Positions 41,910 through 50,150 of a stretch of DNA of 64,000 nucleotides are shown here, one piece after another (the stretch's first letter is position 1; each line of letters begins with the position of its first letter). Made by a program: the position numbers and the translations under genes. This DNA is from Brachybacterium sp. P6-10-X1 (GTDB taxonomy: Bacteria; Actinomycetota; Actinomycetes; Actinomycetales; Dermabacteraceae), in contig NZ_CP017297.1 in assembly GCF_001969445.1 (NCBI RefSeq), positions 248,001 to 312,000 of the forward strand, read 5' to 3'. The notes under the pieces are model-generated. The model did no database searches. It worked only from the letters and a program-made list of their open reading frames with translations, and was not told the DNA's origin.

Positions 41910-42937
41910 GCGTGATCCTGGTGCGGCCGCAGGCCGACGGCGGGCTGTCCGCCCACGTCGATCAGGAGCTGTCCGAGCTGGCGGCGGCCGGGATCGACGT
42001 GCGAGAGGCCCCGGTGCGCATCCAGGACCGTCCCCGGCCCCTCGCCGACCTGCGCACCGTCCGCACCCTGCGGCGCTGCATCGAGACGGCACCGCCCCCG
42101 GTCGCGGTGCACGCCCATGGCCTGCGGGCCGGGGCCCTCAGCGCGCTCGCCGTGCCCCGCGACGGGCGGGCGCACCTGGCCGTCACGCTGCACAACCGCA
42201 CCGTCGGGCCGCTGCCGGTGCGGGCCGTCGGAGTGCTGCTGCTGCGCCTGCTGGCCCGGCGTGCCGACACCGTCCTGACGGTCTCCCCGGACCTCGCCGA
42301 GGACGCCCGCCGTGCCGGGGCCCGGGACGTGCGCCACGCCGTGGTCCCGGCCCCCGAGCCCGCGCCCCGGGGGCCGCGCGGCTCCACCTCGCAGGGGTCG
42401 ACCACGGCGGAGGATCCTCTGGACGTGCTGGTGGTGGCTCGTCTGGCCCCGCAGAAGGGGCTGGACGGTCTGCTGGACGCGGCCGCCCTGCTGGACCGCG
42501 ACAGCGTGCGGATCCGCGTCGCGGGCGAGGGGCCCCTGCACGCCCGTCTGCAGGACCGTGTCCGGTCCGAACACCTGCCCGTCGACCTGCTCGGCCGGCG
42601 CCAGGACGTCCCCGCCCTGCTCGAACGCGCCGACCTGGTGGTCTCCGCGGCCGTCTGGGAGGGCCAGCCGGTCTGGCTGCAGGAGGCGCTGCGAGCCGGC
42701 CGTGCGATCGTCGCCACCGACGCCGGCGGCACCCGGTGGGTCACCGGCGATGCGGCGCACCTGGTGCCGGTGGGTGATCCGGCAGCCCTGGCGGACGCGA
42801 TCGCGGCCCACGGCGAGTCCGCGCGGCGCCGACAGGGCGAGGAACGGTCCCGCCGCCGCGCCGAGGACCTGCCCACGGTCCGTGACATGGTCCGTCAGCT
42901 CACCGAGATCCTGGTCCCACCCCGGGGCGGATGGTAG
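41906..42937 (+). CDS. Glycosyltransferase family 4 protein
   Basis: A 343-residue GT-B glycosyltransferase. The N-terminal acceptor domain starts VILVRPQADGGLSAHVDQEL. The C-terminal nucleotide-sugar domain has LVVARLAPQKGLDGLLDAAAL, VAGEGPLHARLQ, and the E-x7-E-type motif around WEGQPVWLQEALRAGRAIVATDAGG. No membrane helix, so it acts on the cytoplasmic face. Its start overlaps the murJ stop (ATGA), suggesting it builds the lipid-linked glycan handled by the MraY-like/MurJ pair. Donor and acceptor are unknown. Confidence 0.85.
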   Translation: MSVILVRPQADGGLSAHVDQELSELAAAGIDVREAPVRIQDRPRPLADLRTVRTLRRCIETAPPPVAVHAHGLRAGALSALAVPRDGRAHLAVTLHNRTVGPLPVRAVGVLLLRLLARRADTVLTVSPDLAEDARRAGARDVRHAVVPAPEPAPRGPRGSTSQGSTTAEDPLDVLVVARLAPQKGLDGLLDAAALLDRDSVRIRVAGEGPLHARLQDRVRSEHLPVDLLGRRQDVPALLERADLVVSAAVWEGQPVWLQEALRAGRAIVATDAGGTRWVTGDAAHLVPVGDPAALADAIAAHGESARRRQGEERSRRRAEDLPTVRDMVRQLTEILVPPRGGW

Positions 42938-42940
42938 GTT
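42935..42940 (+). promoter_or_regulatory. -10 element, leaderless start of pyrG
   Basis: TAGGTT ends 8 nt before the GTG at 42949; it overlaps the TAG stop of the glycosyltransferase gene. No good -35. Confidence 0.45.
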
Positions 42941-42948
42941 GAGGGTCC

Positions 42949-44730
42949 GTGGCAGATACCAGCGCGAGCGCACCCGAGACCAGCACCGGCCCCCATCCTC
43001 GGATCGGTCCGGCCCCCACGGCGAAACCCTTCCGGAACTCCGGCACCACCAAGCACATCTTCGTGACCGGGGGAGTGGTCTCCAGTCTCGGCAAGGGGCT
43101 CACCGCCTCATCGCTCGGCATGCTGTTGAAGGCCCGTGGCCTGCGCGTGACGATGCAGAAGCTGGACCCCTACCTCAACGTGGACCCGGGCACCATGAAC
43201 CCGTTCCAGCACGGGGAGGTGTTCGTGACCGAGGACGGCGCCGAGACCGACCTCGACATCGGCCACTATGAACGCTTCCTCGACGAGAACCTCGGCGCCG
43301 ACGCGAACGTGACCACCGGCCAGGTCTACTCCGGCGTCATCGCCAGGGAGCGCCGCGGCGAGTACCTCGGCGACACCGTGCAGGTGATCCCGCACATCAC
43401 CGATGCCATCAAGGAGTCGATGCGCTCTCAGGCCGGCGACGACATCGATGTGGTCATCACGGAGATCGGCGGCACCGTCGGCGACATCGAGTCCCAGCCC
43501 TTCCTCGAGGCCGCCCGCCAGGTCCGCCAGGACGTCGGCCGCGAGAACGTGTTCTTCGTGCACGTCTCCCTGGTGCCGTTCATCGGCCCCTCGCAGGAGC
43601 TGAAGACCAAGCCGACCCAGCACTCCGTGGCCGCTCTGCGATCGATCGGTATCCAGCCCGACGCGATCGTGCTGCGCGCGGACCGTGAGCTGCCCACCTC
43701 GGTCAAGGCGAAGATCTCCTCGATGTGCGACGTCGACCTCGACGCCGTGGTCACCTGCGCGGATGCCCCCTCGATCTACGAGATCCCGCTGGTGCTGCAT
43801 GGCGAGGGCCTGGACGCGTACGCCATCCGCCGCCTCGACCTGCTCAGCCACGACGTGGACTGGACCCGGTGGGAGGCCCTGCTGCAGCGCGTCCACCACC
43901 CCGCCTACGAGGTCTGCGTCGCCCTGGTCGGCAAGTACGTCGACCTGCCCGATGCGTATCTCTCGGTCACCGAGGCCGTCCGCGCCGGAGGTTTCCATCA
44001 CCGCACGACGGTGAGCATCCGCTGGGTCGAGTCCGACCTCTGCATCACCGAGGACGGCGCCGAGCAGCAGCTGCAGGGCGTCGACGCGATCGTGGTCCCC
44101 GGCGGCTTCGGGGTCCGGGGCGTCGAGGGCAAGGTCGGCGCCCTGCGCTACGCTCGCACGCACGGCGTGCCCACCCTCGGCCTGTGCCTGGGAATGCAGG
44201 CCATGGTCATCGAGTACGCGCGCAGCGTGATCGGCCTGCCGGGCGCTCACTCCACCGAGTTCGAGCCCGACACCGCACACCCCGTCATCGCGACCATGGC
44301 CGAGCAGGCCGACATCGTCGCCGGGACCGGCGATCTCGGCGGCACCATGCGCCTGGGCTCCTACGACCACGCGCTCGTCGAGGGGTCTCTCGCGGCCCGC
44401 ACCTACGGCTCCGTCGAGGTCGCCGAGCGCCACCGTCACCGCTACGAGGTGAACAACGCCTACCGCGGGCAGCTCGAGGCGGCCGGGCTGGTCATCTCGG
44501 GCGTCTCCGCATCGACCGCGGAGGATGCGCTGGTCGAGGTCGTCGAGCTGCCCACCGACGTCCACCCCTACTATCTCGGCACGCAGGCCCACCCGGAGCT
44601 GGCGTCCCGGCCCACCCGCGCCCATCCTCTGTTCGTCGGGCTGATCGGGGCGGCGCTGGAGCTGCAGAAGGCCACCCGCCTGCTCGAGATCGAGCCCGTC
44701 GATGCCGACGCCGAGCAGGACAAGGACTGA
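42949..44730 (+). CDS. pyrG: CTP synthase
   Basis: A 593-residue glutamine-dependent enzyme converting UTP to CTP. The synthetase domain has [20 protein letters not shown] (P-loop, about 26-45), [22 protein letters not shown] and [19 protein letters not shown]. The class I glutaminase domain has the nucleophile Cys in [11 protein letters not shown] (about 412) and the His/Glu pair in [12 protein letters not shown]. An N-terminal extension of about 25 residues explains the extra length. The GTG at 42949 is supported by a leaderless -10. pyrG after the steB region matches Rv1699. Confidence 0.97.
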   Translation: MADTSASAPETSTGPHPRIGPAPTAKPFRNSGTTKHIFVTGGVVSSLGKGLTASSLGMLLKARGLRVTMQKLDPYLNVDPGTMNPFQHGEVFVTEDGAETDLDIGHYERFLDENLGADANVTTGQVYSGVIARERRGEYLGDTVQVIPHITDAIKESMRSQAGDDIDVVITEIGGTVGDIESQPFLEAARQVRQDVGRENVFFVHVSLVPFIGPSQELKTKPTQHSVAALRSIGIQPDAIVLRADRELPTSVKAKISSMCDVDLDAVVTCADAPSIYEIPLVLHGEGLDAYAIRRLDLLSHDVDWTRWEALLQRVHHPAYEVCVALVGKYVDLPDAYLSVTEAVRAGGFHHRTTVSIRWVESDLCITEDGAEQQLQGVDAIVVPGGFGVRGVEGKVGALRYARTHGVPTLGLCLGMQAMVIEYARSVIGLPGAHSTEFEPDTAHPVIATMAEQADIVAGTGDLGGTMRLGSYDHALVEGSLAARTYGSVEVAERHRHRYEVNNAYRGQLEAAGLVISGVSASTAEDALVEVVELPTDVHPYYLGTQAHPELASRPTRAHPLFVGLIGAALELQKATRLLEIEPVDADAEQDKD

Positions 44731-44734
44731 TTCG

Positions 44735-45367
44735 ATGACCCTGGCCGATGACCCCGGAGCCCGTCCCGTCACGAACCGCACCACGGCCCACTCCGGGATG
44801 GTGTTCGACATCGTGCGCGACACCATCGACTTCGCTCCCGGGGTGCAGTTCGAGCGTGAGTACATGCGCCATCCCGGGGCGGTCGCCGTGCTCGCCGTCG
44901 ACGAGCAGGAGCACCTGCTGCTGATCCGTCAATACCGTCATCCCGTCGGCCACACCCTCTGGGAGATCCCCGCCGGTCTGCTCGACGTCGACGGGGAGGA
45001 CCCGCACGTCGGAGCCCTGCGGGAGCTCGGCGAGGAAACCGGACACACGGCGGCGCAGCTGCGCACCCTGGTGGATCTGCGCCCCAGCCCGGGCGGCAGC
45101 GACGAGGTGATCCGGATCTACCTCGCCACCGGCGCGAGGGCGCTGGAGGAGGACACCGGCTTCGAGCGCACCGACGAGGAGGCGGAGATCGAGACCCGGT
45201 GGCTCCCGCTCGCCGACGCGGTCACCGCCGTGCTCGAAGGACGCCTGACCAACGCCACCACGGTCGCCGCGGTGCTCGCGCTGGCGGCCCATCGCTCCCG
45301 CGGAGGGGACGACGCGATGCTGCGGTCGGCCGACGCCCCCTTCCTGGAGCGCCCGGGCCGGGACTGA
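44735..45367 (+). CDS. Nudix hydrolase (ADP-ribose pyrophosphatase type)
   Basis: A 210-residue Nudix protein, likely cleaving ADP-ribose to AMP and ribose-5-phosphate. The Nudix box reads GEDPHVGALRELGEETGH (about residues 90-107), preceded by the LLIRQYRHPVGHTLWEIPAGLLD typical of ADP-ribose pyrophosphatases. The ATG at 44735 is 4 bp after the pyrG stop. The pyrG-nudix pair equals Rv1699-Rv1700. A large GC hairpin follows the stop. Confidence 0.92.
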   Translation: MTLADDPGARPVTNRTTAHSGMVFDIVRDTIDFAPGVQFEREYMRHPGAVAVLAVDEQEHLLLIRQYRHPVGHTLWEIPAGLLDVDGEDPHVGALRELGEETGHTAAQLRTLVDLRPSPGGSDEVIRIYLATGARALEEDTGFERTDEEAEIETRWLPLADAVTAVLEGRLTNATTVAAVLALAAHRSRGGDDAMLRSADAPFLERPGRD

Positions 45368-45369
45368 GC

Positions 45370-45401
45370 GAGCCGCCGCGCCGGCGGCGCGTGCGCGGCT
45401 C
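45370..45401. terminator. Hairpin between the Nudix gene and the convergent VOC gene
   Basis: GAGCCGC (45370-45376) pairs with GCGGCTC (45395-45401). Inside it CGCGCC (45377-45382) pairs with GGCGCG (45386-45391), with a 3-nt loop and one 3-nt bulge. No T run. Confidence 0.55.
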
Positions 45402-45432
45402 CGGGCGGCCGGTGCTCAGCCGTTCTCGGTGC

Positions 45433-45860
45433 TCAGCGGTCCTCGTAGAGGCAGAACGGGTGCCCGGCAGGATCGAGCATCACGCGCACGTCCTCCTGGG
45501 GCTGGAACCCGGCCGGGCGTGCACCGAGGTCCCGTGCCGCCGCGACCGCCGCGTCGACATCCCGGGCGCCGATGTCCAGGTGCAGCATCATGTGCGCGTC
45601 CCTGTCACCGGCCGGCCATACCGGCGGTGCGTCGTGCTCCTCGCTCTGGAAGGCCAGATTCGCCGGGGCCCGGGGACCTGCATCGTGCACCAATCGGGCT
45701 CGTCGGCATGCAACGGCCACCCCAGCAGGTCGCGGTAGAAGTGCGCCAGCGGCTGGGCGCGCGGTGCGCTGAGCACCACACCGATCCAGCCGCTCAGGTG
45801 CGGCCTCGGCGAGAGCGGGCCGTCGGCCCCGGACGGTGAGTTCTCGGTGTCGGTGTCCAT
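45433..45860 (-). pseudogene. VOC (glyoxalase/bleomycin resistance) family gene, frameshifted
   Basis: Read from ATG at 45860 the protein is MDTDTENSPSGADG, then GWIGVVLSAPRAQPLAHFYRDLLGWPLHADEPDW, clearly the first half of a VOC-fold protein. After MQVPG the frame breaks near 45664-45676. The second half (NLAFQSEEHDAPPVWPAGD to GHPFCLYEDR, ending 45433) lies in another frame. Adding one base to the G/C run there restores a protein of about 141 residues. Either a true one-base deletion or a homopolymer sequencing error. No function can be assigned beyond the fold. Confidence 0.8.
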
Positions 45861-46018
45861 GCCCCCATCGAACGCCGCGCGAGGACCCGCGGCAAGGGGT
45901 CGCGGACGCACGGGGGCTCCCGGCGCGGGGACCTCGGACCCCGACCGCCCCGTCGGCCGGGGCGGCCGGCGCTGCGGGGGCGGTTCCGCTCGGTCGACGC
46001 GCCGCTGATCTCCGGTCC

Positions 46019-46810
46019 TCAGGGGCCCAGATGGATATCGAGCCCCGTGCGGCCGGGCGCGATGTGCTCGGCGAGCTCCCATTCCTGCGTGTACTGCCCG
46101 GTGAACTGCGGCCGGTAGGGCAGCGGGGGCTGCGTGAACAGCCGATCGAGTCGCTCGGTGAGATCGTCGCGAGCGCTGCGGAGGTCATCGAGCCGGTCCG
46201 CACTCGGCAGCGCCCACGGAGGCAGCACGTCGAATCCCGTGTAGGCGAGGGTCCCGTGGAGCAGCCCGAACATCAGCTCGGTGAGCTCGCCGGACTTGCC
46301 CCGCGCGCCGATGGCCCGGGGCCGATCGCCGAGGGTGGTCGCCACCAGAGCGCGCTTGCCCCGGAAGGGCCCCTGCTCGAAGCGCAGCCGCCGCCCGTTG
46401 ACGGGATCCGTGCCGAAGGCGAAGCCGCTGACGAAGACCCGGTCGAACCAGCCCTTCATCACGGCGGGCATCCCGTACCACCACAGGGGGAACTGCAGCA
46501 CGAGGGCGTCGGCACGACGGATCTTGTCCTGCTCGGCGGAGACCTCGGGGTCCTGAGCGTCCTCGAGATAGGCGCGACGCGTGTCCTCGCTGACGCGGAA
46601 CCGCTCGTCGTCGTGCGGAGCGGGGAGGCCGTCGCGGGCGCGGAGGACCGGGTCCCATCCCATCGCGTAGAGATCGGACTCGATCACCCGATGCCCCTGG
46701 CGACGAAGGTGGCCGATGCCATCGCGCCGCAGAGCACCGTTGAGCGAACGGGGTTCGGGATGGGCGCTCACCCACAGGACGGTCTTCTCGCTGTCGAATC
46801 GGTGTGTCAT
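46019..46810 (-). CDS. NAD(P)H-dependent oxidoreductase, flavodoxin-fold quinone reductase (MdaB/KefF-like)
   Basis: A 263-residue flavodoxin-like FMN protein that probably reduces quinones by two electrons. VLWVSAHPEPRSLNGAL begins the FMN-binding fold, ADALVLQFPLWWYGMPAVMKGWFDRVF is the family signature (about residues 100-126), and GKRALVATTLGDRP the next strand. The ATG at 46810 gives the usual N-terminus; longer frames are possible. It is divergent from an HxlR regulator with 86 bp between, a layout used by quinone/aldehyde-sensing systems such as YodB/azoreductase in Bacillus. That analogy is inference. Confidence 0.88.
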   Translation of the reverse strand: MTHRFDSEKTVLWVSAHPEPRSLNGALRRDGIGHLRRQGHRVIESDLYAMGWDPVLRARDGLPAPHDDERFRVSEDTRRAYLEDAQDPEVSAEQDKIRRADALVLQFPLWWYGMPAVMKGWFDRVFVSGFAFGTDPVNGRRLRFEQGPFRGKRALVATTLGDRPRAIGARGKSGELTELMFGLLHGTLAYTGFDVLPPWALPSADRLDDLRSARDDLTERLDRLFTQPPLPYRPQFTGQYTQEWELAEHIAPGRTGLDIHLGP

Positions 46811-46825
46811 CACTCCAGCGTGACC

Positions 46826-46863
46826 CCGTACAGTCGGAAGCGCCAGTACGGACATTTCTGTCC
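46826..46863. promoter_or_regulatory. Candidate HxlR operator between divergent genes
   Basis: CCGTAC (46826-46831) and GTACGG (46846-46851) are inverted arms 14 bp apart. Overlapping them, GGACATTTCTGTCC (46850-46863) is a palindrome with 5-bp arms and a 4-bp centre. Both lie in the 86-bp gap between the reductase and hxlR genes. Confidence 0.45.
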
Positions 46864-46896
46864 AGAAGAGATCGACGATCCGAGCCCGGAGGAATC

Positions 46897-47289
46897 ATGC
46901 GACTGCCCGTGCACAGAGCTGTCGAGGTCTGCCCCGTGGAGGTCGCCGTCTCGGTACTCGGGGGCACGTGGAAGCTCACCGTGGTCAAACACCTGCTGCA
47001 GGGCACGCGCCGGTTCAACGAGCTCGGTCGCCTCCTGCCGCTGGCCAACACGCGCACGCTCACCCGGCAGCTGCGCGAGCTGGAGGAGGACGGCATCGTG
47101 CGACGCACGGACCACCACGAGGTTCCTCCGCGGGTCGACTACGCGCTCACCGACCTCGGACACAGCCTCGAGGACCTGGTGGCGGCGATGGACGAGTGGG
47201 GAGCGGCCTTCGCCCGGCATCTGCAGTGCTCCGCGCACCCCGCGGACCGACCGGGGCCGACCGCCGCCGATCCCACGCCCCGGAGGTAG
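46897..47289 (+). CDS. HxlR-family transcriptional regulator
   Basis: A 130-residue winged-helix protein. The HxlR signature CPVEVAVSVLGGTWKLTVVKHLL starts at residue 12, preceded by a short N-terminus. The conserved first Cys is the redox-sensing residue in YodB/HypR-type members. RFNELGRLLPLANTRTLTRQLRELEEDGIVRR is the DNA-binding region, VDYALTDLGHSL the wing end. ATG at 46897 follows GGAGG. The divergent quinone reductase is the likely target. The C-terminal tail is Pro/Ala-rich. Confidence 0.9.
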   Translation: MRLPVHRAVEVCPVEVAVSVLGGTWKLTVVKHLLQGTRRFNELGRLLPLANTRTLTRQLRELEEDGIVRRTDHHEVPPRVDYALTDLGHSLEDLVAAMDEWGAAFARHLQCSAHPADRPGPTAADPTPRR

Positions 47290-47356
47290 GGCACGTGCCG
47301 GGTCCGACACGGCCCGGACGAGATCCTGCGGGGGAGGCATCGCCGCACCCGCGCCC

Positions 47357-47404
47357 GGTGTCTCTGCCCGTGTCTCTGCCGGTGTGTCTGCCGGTGTGTC
47401 TCGA
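47357..47404 (+). repeat. 12-bp minisatellite, four imperfect copies
   Basis: Units GGTGTCTCTGCC, CGTGTCTCTGCC, GGTGTGTCTGCC and GGTGTGTCTCGA follow each other, about 50 bp upstream of the ABC transporter -10 element. Confidence 0.75.
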
Positions 47405-47451
47405 TCCGGTCACGGGGCCGGGCTTCCGGTCAGAACGGACACGACGCTCCC

Positions 47452-47457
47452 TAGTCT
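47452..47457 (+). promoter_or_regulatory. -10 element, leaderless start of the sugar ABC operon
   Basis: TAGTCT ends 7 nt before the ATG at 47465. It would drive the three-gene transporter operon. Confidence 0.5.
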
Positions 47458-47464
47458 GGTGAGC

Positions 47465-48985
47465 ATGGTCACAGCAGATGCCTCGATGCCGCTGCTGCGC
47501 GTCACGAACCTCCTCAAGCACTTCCCCGGAGCGAAGGCGCTCGACGGGGTGGACTTCGACGTCCGCGCCGGCGAGGTCCACTGCCTGCTCGGGCAGAACG
47601 GCGCCGGCAAGTCCACCCTGATCAAGGTGCTGGCCGGCGCGCACCAGAGAGATGGCGGGGAGATCCGCTGGCAGGACGAGGTGGTGACGATCGGCTCGCC
47701 CACCAGGGCGCTGGAACTCGGCATCGCCACCATGTATCAAGAGCTCGACGTGGTCGACGGCCTGACCGTGGCGGAGAACGTCTACCTCGGGCACGAGCTC
47801 TCCCGCGGCGGACTCCTCCGGCACGCCGAGGCGCGCGTCCGCACCCGGGATGTGCTGCACCGTCTCGGCCATCCTGAGATCCGCCCCGGCCAGGACGTGG
47901 GCAGCCTCTCCGCGGCCGGCAAGCAGATCGTCTCGATGGCGCGCGCCCTGTCCCACGACGCGCAGGTGATCGTGATGGACGAGCCCTCCGCGGTGCTGGA
48001 CCCGGAGGAGGTGGACAACCTCTTCCACGTGGTCGAGTCGCTGACCGCCGACGGTCTCGCCGTCATCTACATCTCCCACCGGCTGGAGGAGATCCGGCGC
48101 ATCGGCGACCGGATCACGGTGCTCAAGGACGGCCGGACCGTGGCCTCCGGGCTCGCGGTGGCGGACACCCCGACCGGCGACCTCATCGAGATGATGACCG
48201 GTCGGCGGGTCGAGAGCGATTTCGGCGGCACCGGCGTCGAGGAGTTCGGCGAGGTGAGGCTGCGCGTCGAGGGCCTCGCGCTGGCCGGCATGTTCGAGGA
48301 CGTGAGCTTCGAGGTCCGCTCCGGGCAGATCCTCGGCCTGGCGGGCCTGGTCGGGGCCGGACGCTCCGAGATCCTCGAGACGCTCTACGGGGCGCGGCCC
48401 GCGGCCGCCGGCACCGTCACCGTCGGCGGACGCCCGCTGCGCACAGGGTCCGTCGCCCGGGCGGTGGGCCGCGGCATCGGACTGGCCCCGGAGGAGCGCA
48501 AGAGCCAAGGGCTGCTGCTGGACGAACCGGTGTACCGCAACATCACCCTGTCCTCCTTCGCCAGGTTCGCGCGCAGCGGCCTTCTCGACGAGCGTGCCGA
48601 ACGCCGGGCCGCCGGGGAGCAGATCGAGGCGCTCCGCCTCGCCCCCGACGATCCCGACCGGCGGACCCGGACCCTGTCCGGAGGCAACCAGCAGAAGGTG
48701 ATGCTGGCGCGCTGGCTGGTGCACGGCTGCGAGGTGCTGCTGCTGGACGAGCCGACCCGCGGGGTCGACGTCGGCGCGCGCGCCGAGATCTACACGCTGA
48801 TCCGCCGCCTGGCCCACCAGGGCACCGCGGTCGTCGTCGTCTCCAGCGAGATCGACGAGGTCCTCGGCCTCGCCGACCGGGTGCTCGTCGTCGCGGACGG
48901 TGCCGTCGTGCACGACGGTCCCGCCGATCAGATCGACGAGCACGGGGTGCTCGACCTCGTCATGGAAGGAAACGCCCATGAGTGA
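47465..48985 (+). CDS. Sugar ABC transporter ATP-binding protein (RbsA/MglA type)
   Basis: A 506-residue protein with two fused ABC domains, as in ribose/galactose importers (CUT2 class). Domain 1: Walker A LGQNGAGKST (about 40-49), a modified signature LSAAGKQIV, Walker B VIVMDEPSAVLD. Domain 2: a degenerate Walker A GLVGAGRSE typical of this class, signature LSGGNQQKV, Walker B LLLDEPTRGVDVG. One domain is therefore probably the main catalytic site. It overlaps the permease start by 8 bp. The in-frame upstream extension is not coding, because the leaderless -10 sits just before 47465. Confidence 0.94.
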   Translation: MVTADASMPLLRVTNLLKHFPGAKALDGVDFDVRAGEVHCLLGQNGAGKSTLIKVLAGAHQRDGGEIRWQDEVVTIGSPTRALELGIATMYQELDVVDGLTVAENVYLGHELSRGGLLRHAEARVRTRDVLHRLGHPEIRPGQDVGSLSAAGKQIVSMARALSHDAQVIVMDEPSAVLDPEEVDNLFHVVESLTADGLAVIYISHRLEEIRRIGDRITVLKDGRTVASGLAVADTPTGDLIEMMTGRRVESDFGGTGVEEFGEVRLRVEGLALAGMFEDVSFEVRSGQILGLAGLVGAGRSEILETLYGARPAAAGTVTVGGRPLRTGSVARAVGRGIGLAPEERKSQGLLLDEPVYRNITLSSFARFARSGLLDERAERRAAGEQIEALRLAPDDPDRRTRTLSGGNQQKVMLARWLVHGCEVLLLDEPTRGVDVGARAEIYTLIRRLAHQGTAVVVVSSEIDEVLGLADRVLVVADGAVVHDGPADQIDEHGVLDLVMEGNAHE

Positions 48986-50057
48986 GCAGGCTCCGCGCAG
49001 CGACGGGAGCGCAGAGCCCGGCAGCGGGCCCGCGCCGTCGGGCGCGGTCGCGACGGAGCCGGTCGCCGGCAGCGGCGGGACGGACTCCCGCGCCCGTCCC
49101 GGCCGTGGCGCGGGGCTGGGCCGCAGCCTCGGGCTGGTCATCGCCCTGTTGCTCATCTGCCTGGTGGGCGCGCTGACGGCCGGTGACCGCTTCCTCGACG
49201 TCGACAACGTCCTGACCATCGTCCGCGGGGCCGCAGTGATCGGGGTGGTGAGCATCGGGATGACCTTCGTCATCACGGCCGGAGGCATCGACCTCTCGGT
49301 CGGCTCGGTGCTGGGACTGGCCAGCGTCTGGGCGACCACCTTGGCGACCCAGGCCATGGCCGAGGACGTGCACTGGGCGGTGATGGTGTTCACGGGGGTC
49401 GCGGTCGGCACCACGGCGGGCATCGTCAACGGGATCGTCGTCTCCTACGGCAGGGTGGTCTCCTTCATCGCCACCTTCGCCATGCTGATCGCCGCCCGCG
49501 GCCTCGCCGAGATCATCTCCGGGCGCGGCACGCAGCTGGTCACCGACGAGGGCTTCGACGCCTTCTTCAACGGCAGCGTCCTCGGCGTCCCGACCATCGT
49601 GTGGATGTTCCTCGTGGTCGCAGCGCTCGGCTGGATGGTGCTGAACCGGACCACCTTCGGTCGTCGCACCGTGGCCGTCGGCGGCAACGCGGAGGCCGCC
49701 CGCCTGGCGGGGATCAACATCCGGCGCCATACCGTGTACGTCTTCGCCCTCAGCGGCTTCACCGCCGGTCTCGCCGCCGTGATGATGCTGGGGCGCACGG
49801 GCGCCGGCAGCTCGACCAACGGGACGCTGTACGAGCTCGACGCCATCGCGGCCGTCGTCGTCGGCGGGACGCTCCTGATCGGCGGGCGGGGCACGATCGT
49901 CGGCACCGTGATCGGTGTGCTCATCTTCCAGACCCTGACCAACGTCTTCGTGCTGAACAACCTCTCGACCTCGGTCCAGGCGCTGGTCCAGGGCGCGATC
50001 ATCGTGATCGCGGTCCTCCTCCAGCAGCGCTTCGTGGTCCGCGCCAGATCGACCTGA
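48978..50057 (+). CDS. Sugar ABC transporter permease (RbsC type)
   Basis: A 359-residue membrane protein of the BPD_transp_2 family. A disordered Gly/Ala/Ser-rich N-terminus of about 45 residues precedes about 8-10 membrane helices. Recognisable segments: VGVVSIGMTFVITAGGIDLSVGSVLGLAS, the VGGNAEAARLAGINIRRHTVYVFALSGFTAGLAAV loop, and AAVVVGGTLLIGGRGTIVGTVIGVLI. ATG at 48978 with AAGGAAA upstream. It works as a dimer with the ATPase. Confidence 0.93.
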   Translation: MSEQAPRSDGSAEPGSGPAPSGAVATEPVAGSGGTDSRARPGRGAGLGRSLGLVIALLLICLVGALTAGDRFLDVDNVLTIVRGAAVIGVVSIGMTFVITAGGIDLSVGSVLGLASVWATTLATQAMAEDVHWAVMVFTGVAVGTTAGIVNGIVVSYGRVVSFIATFAMLIAARGLAEIISGRGTQLVTDEGFDAFFNGSVLGVPTIVWMFLVVAALGWMVLNRTTFGRRTVAVGGNAEAARLAGINIRRHTVYVFALSGFTAGLAAVMMLGRTGAGSSTNGTLYELDAIAAVVVGGTLLIGGRGTIVGTVIGVLIFQTLTNVFVLNNLSTSVQALVQGAIIVIAVLLQQRFVVRARST

Positions 50058-50150
50058 GCGGATACGTCGGCCTGCCCGCGCCGACGCGCCCGTCCTCGCC
50101 TGTCCGTCCCATCCATCACGACATCAACACGACATCAAGGAGCACCTCCC

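Noticed and set aside
45836..47464. A 1049-residue fusion reaching the sugar ABC ATPase
   Set aside because: The upstream frame is the antisense of the reductase gene and the 12-bp repeats; the ATPase starts at 47465.
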